A DNA stretch of 64,000 nucleotides, from positions 13,020,001 through 13,084,000 of the forward strand of contig NC_045129.1 of the NCBI RefSeq assembly GCF_007655135.1. Direction: 5' to 3'. Of this stretch, positions 9,926-21,121 are shown in pieces. The notes under the pieces are model-generated. The model was given only the letters and a program-made list of their open reading frames with translations. It searched no databases and was not told where the DNA came from. Made by a program: the position numbers and the translations under genes. Source of the stretch: Punica granatum. Lineage: Eukaryota > Streptophyta > Magnoliopsida > Myrtales > Lythraceae. Within the stretch, counting starts at the first letter, position 1; every line of letters begins with the position of its first letter.

Positions 9926-12882
9926 ACTTGGAGAGTAGCATCAATATATTATTGCACGCACCAGCAAGGACATTGCTGTTAAGTGTTAACTTACCTTTTA
10001 TATATAATTATATGATATTCAGTACATTCATATCCGGCTTACATGCATTCGACGTCTCTCTATCATATCTACAATGGCATGGACAGAGAAAATACTGTTT
10101 CCGTCTTCGTTTGATCGGCAGCACCCATGATTTAACCATATTAAACTCGTGCTAGTGTTAGTAATATTAAATACAAACTTATTTCAATGAGAACTACATA
10201 TCAACTAATAGGTAAGACGGCGCTAATAATCAATTTAAAGACAATAATCAACTTTGTAATTATTTGTTTTGTAAACCAACTTACAAAGAATAATTTCATC
10301 ACAATCTCCCAAAGATTAGGTGAATCTCACTCCCTATCCCCAGAGAAAGAAAATAATTATACTAACACCATTTGGAATTCTAATGTGGATGGATTATGAA
10401 TAACTCTACATTCAACCATATATATATGAACTTCTTTCTACTCCGGTGAGAGCATGGGTGAGCATAATCTCGTTTAGGAGTCAAGTTATTTATCATAGCT
10501 ATTAAGCAGGTGGTCCGATAGTGAGTATTCTCCAATCTCCTATGTGGTTTTCATAGTAACTTGAGTCTTCACCAAGAAAGTTGTGTTGTGTGACCATCAT
10601 GTCAATCTCAATCCTATTGGATTTGATTGTTGTATTTCCCAACAATAATAATCTTAGATTAATGAAGTGTTATGACCTATAATGAACAGAGAATCAATCA
10701 GTATTTAAACGAGGGAGGGATGAAGGATTATTTTACTTAGCAGGAAAAAAACAAGGTGGACACAAAAAAAAAACTAGTTGGTTGGTTGAGGGAAGGCATC
10801 AAGGATTTCAATCATCTTGAAAGTAATAACTTTATTCTATACATTCAAATGAATTACTTTAATTTGAAGTAAGTTGCCTGAATATATCGTGTAAACTACA
10901 TATATCTTGAGTAAATTACAAATAGTATAAGTAATTGTTTGAGTTTCTAATGGATAGATTATGCGTGAAGAAAATTATGAAGATTTCGAGGGATTTTCCT
11001 TCAACTTTTATAACTTGTTTCTATTGAAGGGAAATGGAATGCTTTTCCCTTTCCCTTCATTTCCTTCTATCCAAATAAAGAATTAGTGGTTTCCCTGATT
11101 ATAGCATACGTTGCCTTAGCTAGCGGATGCAAGCTTACGTCGTAAGATACATAGTTTTCACAAATTAGGAGGAAAATATACAGAAAATGTGAAAAATAAT
11201 ATTTATTTTTATTTTACTTATTATGTACAAGGTGTGATTGGCAGGTACCGAGCTAGATTCCTCCTGTCGCCGGGGCTGCTTCATTTCATGGGTTAGGTGC
11301 TCTTCTTTATTAGTCTACTCGTTAATCAATCAAATTCATATATAATAACTTCAAAAGAAGATTCCATCATGTTGTCAACTAGGCCTAAAATTTTAATTAT
11401 GTCGAAGACTAACTATGATCAATAATTTCAAATATTTTGATTAATATTTCATACTTTTATCGCTAAAATATTCTTTCTTGGCATTCGTGCTTCTGGCTTA
11501 TTCGTTTCCTACAGTATTCCTGGTAAGAGATAGAAAACCTACAATAAAATGGCCATATAAAGTTAACATTGAGCGAGGATCATCGAATTTCAGTCAATAG
11601 GCTGAGGATATCTTGTGACATCACCGAAAGAAATGCCAGCAAATAATTTTGCAATAATTAAGATAGAATATAAAACCTTTTGATTTTAAGTCGAAGATGA
11701 CTATATCTTTCTCCGGACCGTTTAGTTTATATATCTTTCACTGACTTTAATGTTTAATTTCTCCAAAGACCTTAGCCCCTAGATTCCTTTTGAGTGGATA
11801 AATTCAAAAGATCGGATAGCCACATCACAATTCTTGGAGGAGTCCACCATCGAAAGTCTCAAGTGTAGCTGGAATGATGTTCCATCGTCTATAAACCAAT
11901 ACCCATTGGTGGCTAAATCATGTCTAATTGGGTGAAAAGTAATGTCAGAGAGAGAGAGATAGAGAGAGAGACAGCCTGATATAATCAAATGGAACGCCAA
12001 TATACTTGAGGATCGTCCTAATAGAGCTAATTAAACCGAGATTTGCGAAACTCCTTCTATAAATTGATGTTGCCCTATTTCCAAAAGGAGTTTGAGTCAC
12101 ACGACGTAAGGTAAAAGTGTACTCATATAGATCAAGATTTGAGCGGACTGTTAGGTCAGGACCTCTACATAGTTTCTCGAATTGGACCCACGGGCAATGG
12201 CATATCCCTCTTGATTGATTGAAATAATAGGCATATTCCTTTATTAATCTTTTTCTGCACTTATTGCGCATGCACTTCACATGTTTGGGGTGGGTGCCTG
12301 AGGAAAAGTGAATTCAATCCTGAATGCACACAATTATATATGTTATATCCAGTCTCCTAATCCGTCCACCCAATGATTCAATCCAATTGTAGACCTCTTT
12401 GGCCAAAAAGAAAGAGATGACTCTATTCAATTGCACTCCTTATCTTTCTTATGGAACAGTAACAATTAGAAAACTCGTTGAAAGTATCGTATAGTCAACA
12501 ACATTGGAGCGGAGATTGAGAATACCTCGTATTTCATTGATAAAAGTGTAACCTGTTAGGAAAATTGAGAATTACAAAGTGCACCTCACTTAATGCGTTG
12601 GGCCGGTTGGCCAAATGCCCGTGTCGAATTACTATTGAATATTGGTAGGCAGGGGTGATATATCGCACTATCATGAGGCCAAGCATCGGCCATATATCCT
12701 ATAATTCTCATTTCCTATAGGATCCGTGACAACCCCATTAGGATCCTACCTTTCGAGTTCTCCGCTGCTTAAAAAAGAATTCAGCCGAACTACTTTATCT
12801 TCTACTTCAAACCTGTTTTTGATGGGTGTTTGGTTCGTTGCAAAATGAAGGAATTTTATTTTTACCAAAGCACTTAGTAGAG
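9926..12882. other. AT-rich intergenic DNA
   Basis: No gene recognised on either strand. It contains simple repeats (a GA-rich run at about 11948-11971) and scattered short open frames without domain resemblance. The 12,590-12,770 stretch is less AT-rich and could be a decayed LTR, but nothing firm supports that. Confidence 0.4.
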
Positions 12883-12890
12883 ATCGTCAT

Positions 12891-13458
12891 TAGGGGTGGC
12901 AATATATGTCGTGTCGTATTTAAACAGGTCGTGTCTAAACGGATTCGTGTAAAAAAAAGCTCTAAACTTGAACATGACACGTTTAATAAACATGTCAAGA
13001 TTTTCAAACACGAATACGACACATTTAACTATGGGTTGACACGTATACAAAACGTCTAACTTATTTAACTAAGCATGTCTAAGTGTGTATGTATACTTAC
13101 CTACACTATATGACAGTATTACCTTTAGGTACATATTATACATACATGATATGGCACTATTAACTTGAATTACACGTGTTACTACACGATTGACATGACA
13201 AATGCACCATAAAGGGGTGATTTATATAAACAAATTTAGATTATTTTAGTGTACTTTCTTCTATAAATTGATACAATATGTGAAACAAATTTATTAATAT
13301 GTAATAAATTTGATAACACATAATATAAATTGGTCTAATCGTATCTGAATGGGTTTAACCTGTTGACACAAAATACATTTAGCCTTAATTCAAACCCGCT
13401 TAACTATGTTTTGTATCCATGGCATGTTATCATGTCGTGTCAAATATTGCCGGCTCTA
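12891..13458. mobile_element. Non-autonomous hAT-type element (MITE), 8-bp TSD
   Basis: The element begins TAGGGGTGGCAATAT and ends ATATTGCCGGCTCTA, so its terminal inverted repeats match at 12 of 15 positions. It is flanked by ATCGTCAT at 12883-12890 and again at 13459-13466, a perfect 8-bp target duplication. TAGNGNTGGCAA-like ends and 8-bp duplications are hallmarks of hAT transposons. The 568-bp interior has no transposase. It is rich in repeated GTCGTGT/ACACG-type words (for example GTCGTGTCGTATTTAAAC), common in subterminal regions of hAT elements, where transposase binds. Confidence 0.88.
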
Positions 13459-13466
13459 ATCGTCAT

Positions 13467-14460
13467 GTCTATACTGCATAAGTTGGTAGTCTTAATTTAT
13501 GTATAAACTAGAGACAGAGTATTAGATTATATACATTGTAAGACTATCTCTGACATAGTCTCTAAATTGAGTCTTTGAAGTGAGTCTCTCATTGCCACAT
13601 AATTGCTACATCATTCATAGATACACTCAACAAAAAGAGAGACTCATCGCTCCAGCCATAGTCTCTATTTTTGAATCTCTAAAGTGGGTCATATAGTTTG
13701 AATTTTACAAAAAAAAAAAGAGCAGAAGCTGTCACGTGGTCCGTTGGTCTCTCATCAGAAACGTGGGGCAGAAATCCCCGCTGCAAACAGTCTAATATTC
13801 TATTGGTATAAATTAGGTAAATTCAAATTTAAGAGTCTAATCTTCTCTTGGATTTTATGCATTTACAAGAACTCGAATCCGAGACTTTACTTAAGCAGAA
13901 CAAGTATCGAATCGCTTAAACCAATCAGAGCCGGAGACCTTATTTAAGCGGAACAAACTTAGAATTACTTGAATCAACCCACATTAATTTTACTTTGTTA
14001 TTTTAGTTCATATTTGGTTAGTTAGGTAGGATATTTTGTCGTTGATATTTTATCGTTTGCTATTTTTTGGTGAATGGTATTATTTGTTTTCTTTTTCGGT
14101 GGTTATTTGTTTGCTTTTACTTACTTCCTTTCCTGTACAGAAGTAGTCCTTGCCTTAAATTTCTGTAACTTTATGCACGAGAATGAATGGGATAGATTAG
14201 GAAAAAAATGTAAATCATAGGATATTTTTGATAATTTTAAAAGCATAGGATAGATTTGAAAAAAAGATGAAATCATGGGATATATGGGGTAAAAACCTCT
14301 ATATTTATATACATGCTTCTATTACTAATCTAAATTTACCACATTCAAATTTGTAAAATATAAAAAATAAACTTATTACAGATTAATATTAACCAAAAAT
14401 TCATACCAATAATTGTTTCACAATTAAACTTTCACAATATAATTTTCTTTATAAATCACT
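13467..14460. other. Intergenic, no gene seen
   Basis: AT-rich. Around 13540-13690 the words AGTCTCT and GAGTCTC recur in both orientations, suggesting an old inverted-repeat element. Borders could not be drawn. Confidence 0.35.
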
Positions 14461-14486
14461 TCAATACACGGGTCCCGAAAACTAGT
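14440..14486 (+). mobile_element. Helitron-like 3' terminus
   Basis: A short GC hairpin (CGGGTCCCG, 14469-14477) is followed after four A's/AC by CTAG (14482-14485) and a T. Helitron 3' ends have a hairpin roughly 5-12 nt before CTRR and insert between A and T. The 5' end was not located. Confidence 0.5.
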
Positions 14487-14717
14487 ATATATATGAACTT
14501 GACAACGAGATAAAAATAATGGTTAAAAAGGTAAATATTCAAATAATGTAGGATTAAAAAGTCAATGCCTTCATAAATAGTATTAAGGAAAATATAAATT
14601 CTATTTTAGATAATGCATTAAATGCAAAAGTTTAATAGAATATTGAAAGAAAAATAACTATATGAAAAATTATTTTAATATAATTTTAATTTTATTTTAT
14701 AATAAATATATATAGGT

Positions 14718-14945
14718 AAAAAAAAGATTCAATCTTAGGACCTAGTAAATGAAATATAGTCAATTACTTTTAAAAATTTCATCATATCTATAAATCTATC
14801 AATGTATAATAGTTTTACTCCCATGAAATTGGTAGAGGTAAATATTACAGAAATTCAACTTTAGGATTAATAAATAAAATATAGCCAATTGTTTTTAAAA
14901 ACTTCATCATATCTATATGACTATCAACATATTTAAGTTTTACTA
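14718..14945. repeat. Imperfect direct duplication (about 134-bp period)
   Basis: The words ATATAG(T/C)CAATT(A/G), TTTTTAAAAA and TTCATCATATCTAT(A) occur in the same order at about 14752-14790 and 14881-14920. This indicates a two-copy diverged tandem duplication in AT-rich non-coding DNA. Confidence 0.6.
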
Positions 14946-15269
14946 CTATATTTTTTTTTCTTTTCCAAATATGTATATATATATTTATATTAAAACGTCA
15001 TGATTTATAATTAGTAAATCAAGCTTCTTTTTTAATTTTTTGATTCATTGAATGTGGGAAATTAGGTTTGTTAATTGATATAATATTATAAATTAGTTAA
15101 TTATTAATCCCAATATATCATACATTACCCTCTTCTAACTTTTGAATTAAATACATTCTAAAGAATGTACCATACTCACATTTCTCGATGCACATGAATA
15201 AAAAGTGAAAAAATTAAATTAATTTTTAATATTAAAAATGAACTTGCGAAACAAATTTATCTAATCAAT

Positions 15270-15297
15270 CAATGTAAAGCGCGGACAAATAACTAGT
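15270..15297 (+). mobile_element. Helitron-like 3' terminus (degenerate)
   Basis: GCGCGGACAAATAACTAG followed by T (CTAG at 15293-15296) matches the usual end of plant Helitrons, but the left half of the hairpin is eroded (AAAGCGCGG). Together with the end at 14482 it suggests stacked Helitron remnants in 14.4-15.3 kb. Confidence 0.4.
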
Positions 15298-18200
15298 ATT
15301 TAATAAAGTGACATAGATAGCTCCATAGTGAGAATTAATTGTAATCTAATGATTGATAGGTGAAAGTGTACTATACTAAACACTCTTTCTCTGTTGGTCG
15401 ATTCTTTTAGACTTTCAGTTTCCTTATCTATGCCTTCACTTGATTTATAATTAATTAAGTATGCCGTTAAAATTTCTAGTCCTTGATTACAATATATCAA
15501 TGTCATAAGTTGGGCCTTTACGCTACCACTTACAATTTATCTATTTCTTGTCTTCCGATGAACCCAAAATTAATCAATAGGTCAATTTTTTTTGTCCCGT
15601 CTATTGTGGAGAGTTGCATATATCTCGTTGATATGTTAAGCTCCATATAGCATGTAGATTATTTCTTTGCAACAAATGCAAGGGTCTGGCAGAAATTAAA
15701 GGGCCATATAATATGTCTCCGAAGATAGCATATTTATTTTCTTTCGCGAATATAAGTTTTACCTTGTTTTAATTCACCAGATTGCATAGGCCCCGGACTA
15801 CGATTTCTAAGACTCCCTAGTAAACCAAGGAGCGAGTCTCTGATCAGTCGGCTACCATCTCATCGCATAATTAACAACAATCAATATGTATAACATCTCA
15901 TTAATTATGGACGAAATCCTAGGTACAATAGGGTTTAGTATCACAACCTAATAGTTAAACTTTTTGGGTTGAATATGGGTTCTACCACTTGTAAGTCTAG
16001 TGAAATTTGAACATGGTATATCAGAGTCAGCGAGCTTGTGCATGTGGTCCGTGGCTGTCACACGAGTGGCTGACTGGAATTTTAACTCAGATTCAGTTGT
16101 TCCGACCCAGTTCCTTTATCTTCCTCCGAGAAGGCCGAAATATATAGATCATATTACTTATTACAAATCTTGATTATTAATTAGTAATTGGTCGACTCAA
16201 ATCGACTGAACAAATCATCATGTTTACACTCATTTTCTGCATACGGTAAATGTGGGCCAAGCATGTGAGATTGGCGAATGAAGCCCAAGAGGAGAGGAAG
16301 GCGCAGGAATTACAATCTAAACGAATTTGGTGAGGCAAAGAGGTGGCCAGTGGTAAGAGGCCAGTAATTAAAGGCATTTGCAAAGCCAAAGCCCAAGGCC
16401 CATGGCACAACCCATTGTAGGAAAGCAGAGAATTGGGCAAAGCAGCAATCGGCAACTGATTTTTGGTATCTTGCAAGCTGGACAAGATTGATGAAAGATT
16501 CCAAATCAGCTAAGGAATGGATGTGCACCAAAGGGAAATAATTGATGAAGGAATTGATAGGCATTAATGGTCGGCCAGTCAAAGAAGATCACGGCAGAAG
16601 CGATCGTGGAAGAATCAATGCTGATGAAGGGCTTGAGTAATGGCAGGACGTCAATCTGTGGTCGAATGCCATGAACAAAGATAGGCCAACGGGTTGCTTC
16701 AATCTTGGCCAGTCATTAAGCCTTTTCCGTATTAGTTGTGATTCAGTTTTACTGCTCTTTATTTTGTTTACGCTTCATTCCTTTTTAGTTTGCTTCTATT
16801 AACTAGCATGGCTAAACAAGTGGCCACAGATTCTAGGAGTTTCCATAGGAAGAACAAGTTCTTAGTAATTAGTCAAGCTTAGTATTTACTGCCAATTCTA
16901 GATTAAGGCTACAAGTATCGGTAAGACACTTGTTATAAAAGGTCCCGACCAATACATCAATCACGTTTACTTAACCTCTACATTTATCGCACTTTATCTT
17001 TTACTGCACTTTTTATTATTTTGCAGGAAGAGCTCTGTGCCTACCCATCCTTTTATCTTTCGAAAGCACTTTGTGCCTACCGATCCTTTATCTTTTTGCT
17101 ACCTTATCAGTCACATGCCAACTCGGGCTGTGAGCCACTGTCATCCTTTATCGTTTCGCAGACCAACAAGGGCTGTGACCCATTGTCATCCTAGATTGGC
17201 TCTCGGGCCATCTCGACATTACATTTTGGTTGTTAGCACTCGTATGTGGGAGAACCTTAGCGGCTAAATCCACAGGTCGCATTATGATCCGATCATAACG
17301 TTCAACGACTCAATATACTACTCCTTCTAAACCTAGCCGCCGACTAGTCCTACGAATCTCCGGAACCGTGGCGCTACGCACTAGTACGGTAAGGATGGCT
17401 GGTGTTTCATGATAATCCTTGGAACTGCACCCTAGGATGTCTGGCAACCCAATCCCGTGAGAGATTCACCAAACCGACGCTAAAAAGAGGATTTGCTTAA
17501 ACCTATGCGAAACACATCCATTGATTAAAAAATACTCGGCATCATATCTCTCGCAAAAAACTCTTTAAAAATTGTCTTGCCAAACATAGAGCCGACTACA
17601 CATATTCACAACATGATTAGTCTAGATATAGAGCGATCCATATGTGCGTATAACGGCAAAAGAGATCCAAGAAAGTGGTTTTTTGTTGCTAATTAAGATT
17701 TTCTAGCTCAATTGAGCGAATTATTGACATCGTTTATAAGTGCCTAGCCAACTGTTAACGAGTTGGTCAATTGATACCGATGCTGCTGGATTAGTTGACT
17801 TTGACTCTATATGTGAGAGCTGGAGAGAGATGGAGAGAGAGAACCTATAAAAATGCTATCCGTTTGGTTTTATAATCATATTTTTAAAATTTTAACTCTA
17901 ATTTTAACTCTACTCATTATACAACAAAAGTCAACAATACAATTATCATTTTTCCATTTTTCTTCAATTTTTTTAACCATTCAATTCAATTTTTAATACT
18001 AAATTTTAGCAACTATCCATTAGTTTTTCCATGATTCAACAATACAATCATTACTTTTTCTCAACTATTCATTATTATTTTTATTTTTTCTCATAATTCA
18101 ACAATACAATCATTAAAACTCAATTAAAATAAAAACTTAACTTTACTTAACTATAAAATTAAACACAAGTCTCCCGTTCAAATCAATTGAACCAAGCTAC

Positions 18201-18450
18201 CGATTATTAAAGAGGTTGGCATGACCAAAATGAGTTTATATTCGAATCTTGTTAATAGAGAAAATTCATGATTTGTGAGAATATTACTCTTTGGTGGGAC
18301 GATCCAGCTCGAACCATGAAGTGATAATCGAGGTCCCTGTTGTATTTTCGAATACTATAGTGCACACCGAAAAAAAAAAGTCGCATGGATGTAAAAGAGG
18401 AAGGAAAGGGATATTAAAGGAGTCGCTGGTGTAAGGAGTCTCATCAGTGA
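15298..18450. other. Intergenic, no gene seen
   Basis: No conserved coding sequence recognised. 16,180-17,500 is less AT-rich, with a TATAAAAGG-like word near 16935 and several short direct repeats (GTGCCTACC(C/G)ATCCTTT at about 17038 and 17071; GGGCTGTGA at about 17127 and 17170). This could be a decayed LTR or leader of a retroelement, but no termini are clear. Confidence 0.35.
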
Positions 18451-18465
18451 AAATCTAACTCACTA

Positions 18466-18605
18466 TAGAAAGAACGTGTAATGCAGTAGTGCACACTCTC
18501 ACCTAGCAATTGAGAGGTTCTACGTTCGATTCTCGTGGTAACACTACTCGTACCCTTTATTAATTATTAAAATTTAATTTTATTGTAAAAACTCACGTGC
18601 GTTCC
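18466..18605 (+). mobile_element. tRNA-derived SINE copy
   Basis: A pol III B box-like word GTTCGATTC at 18524-18532 lies about 40 bp after an A box-like TAGTGCACACT region. A short AT-rich 3' body containing TTTATTAATTATTAAAATTT and TTGTAAAAACTCA follows. The same architecture recurs at 19.7, 24.2 and 24.6 kb. Confidence 0.5.
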
Positions 18606-19291
18606 TTTTAAATTTGAAGTGAAAGTAAAAAGAAAGAAACTAACTCATTAGTCTCACATTGATGACGAAGTCTCTGCACCAAACCCCCCTTAATTTCTCA
18701 ATCAAGCTAAGCTTTTGGAGTAAAGCAGCACAAAAGAAAAGTGATCAGCACTTCAAAGAAAGAAGGTGATAAGCTAAATGTGGAAACTTCATGGCACTCA
18801 CGTCATCTTTCAGCAACAGAAACATTCTTGGAGATATTAATTTATCATATTAGGAAATAGAATATTAAAAATAAGATCGTATTAATGAATTTGGTTAATT
18901 GATATTTTAGAATTTTTTAATATTTGATTTAGGTTTTATTATGATATTATTTGTTTTCAAGTTTGGTTTCTCTTGAACCTATAAATAGGCTATTCATACT
19001 ATGCATTCGATGAGTCGAGTTTTTAAAGAATGAGAACTCCCATGGTTTAGGCCTACGGCTACCATGTTTCGATATCTCCTCTCTCTTCTCTTCTCCCTTC
19101 TTATATTCTATTTTTCTTCAAACATATCTGCGATACATATAAATTGCTTATGCTCTCTAGATTAGAAATTAAATCAATCACAGATGAGGATTTTTCAAAG
19201 GTAGTTACATGCCAATTACTAAAGTCGCATCATCATCGGGATGATCACAAGTGCATGTGCTTCCAGATTCCTTATACTGTTGGTTCGATGA

Positions 19292-19325
19292 GTATATATA
19301 TATATATATATATATCTATCTATCT
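19292..19325. repeat. TA microsatellite
   Basis: A run of AT dinucleotides followed by TATC units (ATCTATCTATC). Confidence 0.9.
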
Positions 19326-19671
19326 TGGTACGTTGGGGGAGAAGTTCTTGGCTATAGACAGCAGGACCGCGTATTGGAAAAAATAACCGGTTTTAGGCAT
19401 TCCGACATAAATATATATGTACTACGTATAACAACGAAGAAAGTCTCCCTAGCTAGCTCGGAAATCATTGTAATCTAGCTAAGCTTGGAGCAAGACTGGC
19501 TCTTGATGAACAGAAAATTGCAGCTAGGCAGTTGCAATTTTCAGCTGAAAATTGGCCAAATAAATTAGGATTCGCTTGTTTCTACATGCAATCTGCTCGT
19601 ATGTAATATGTAACTGATGAATTGATGACTTGAGGTTGGTTTAACCGGCAACTTAATTAGCTGGTCTTTTT

Positions 19672-19832
19672 GAGAAAAAAAGCTCATGCAGAGGCACATG
19701 ACCTCATCTAAGAATCAAGAGGTTTTAAATTGGATTCTCGGTAGGACTATATACTATGTCATTTTATTTTAATTTTTATTTCCTTATTAAATCATGAACC
19801 TCCTCCAATCCCCAGAAAAGAAAAAAAATTAA
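19672..19832 (+). mobile_element. tRNA-derived SINE copy (diverged)
   Basis: ACCTCATCTAAGAATCAAGA, then a diverged B box (AATTGGATTCTCG, 19728-19740), then a T-rich body, CATGAACCTCC and an A-rich tail (about 19813-19830). The order of blocks matches the clearer copy at 24.2 kb. Confidence 0.45.
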
Positions 19833-20422
19833 CTACTCTGTTAATATTTATTATCACATATATAAGACATACATGCAAAGCATATCAATGCGAATAGAAC
19901 ATTTGAAATGTATGAATTCGCGTAGGGTAATTTTTCTGTTAATATTTATTATTATAATTTGAAATGTAGGAATTCATGTAGAGTAATTTTCTGTTAATAT
20001 TTGTTATTATACAATTAAAAGAATTTGAGATCAATACTCATGATAGAAAAAAAGAAATTAATAAATAGTGAGCAACGTGGATGAGGGGATGTGAACATGA
20101 GTTTTTTTTTTCCTTTTTATTTTTATTTTTAACTTTCGCTTAAAAATAGAAAAATAATAAAAGGATTTTGTTTTAATTATAAGGTTGAATTCTAGAAAAT
20201 AGAGTGGTAATTATATATATAACAAATATAATAAATTCTCTCAAATAATAATATAAGATAAGATAATTACACAGGAGTCGCATTTTCAAGGACGATGCAT
20301 ATCCTCATAAGAACAGAAATTATATGAAACGATGACATGACATCATCTTTGATATATGCAGGTTCTATTACATGCATTAATAATATTTTCCCCTCAATTA
20401 TATATCAGGTTGTGCTCCTATC

Positions 20423-21085
20423 CTAGGTTGTTCCATTAATTCTGTCTTGATGTGATTCCTCAGCTCCAGCATTGCGGTTCTGTCTCTCTTCCTGGTTTGC
20501 TCCATTTTCTGCTCCGGCTTGGTCTCCTAAATTCCAATCGCAATTTTCGTACATTTAAACAAGAATTCGAGCCACTCAGATTCTACTTGGGAATAAATCC
20601 GGTAGGACTATATTGTCTACATATTATATCATATATCGTGGAAGATTTAACGAGCGTGGTTGCACTTTAAATAAACACATGCTGCATTTACTGTGATGCC
20701 GGAATTAATCCAAACCAAATTGAGTCATTATGCGAGTAGCTTGGAAGTGCTCAACAAATATTGGGAAAACTTTAGCATGACATCGAGTTACCATAGCACA
20801 TTTGATACTTTTAATTCAAACATTTAGTATTTCAGTTCAAGTATTTAGTATTTTTAGTAATCGTGATTAGCACAAGTGTTTTTTACTTCTACTTTCAATT
20901 TAAGTATTTAGTATTACGGTTGAAGTATTTAGTAGCTTTTATAATTTATCACAAATAGTAAAAGTACTAAACACTTAATCTGAAATACTAACATTTGAGC
21001 TAAAATACCAAGCGTGTTACTGTAACTTGACGTCACGTTAGGATTTTCCTTGTTTTCTTTTCTTTTCGTGTATCTTTGCTTCCGT

Positions 21086-21121
<36 letters not shown>

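Noticed and set aside
16700..17500. Possible solo LTR (TATAAAAGG near 16935, repeated words)
   Set aside because: No TG...CA borders, no target duplication and no PBS could be found.
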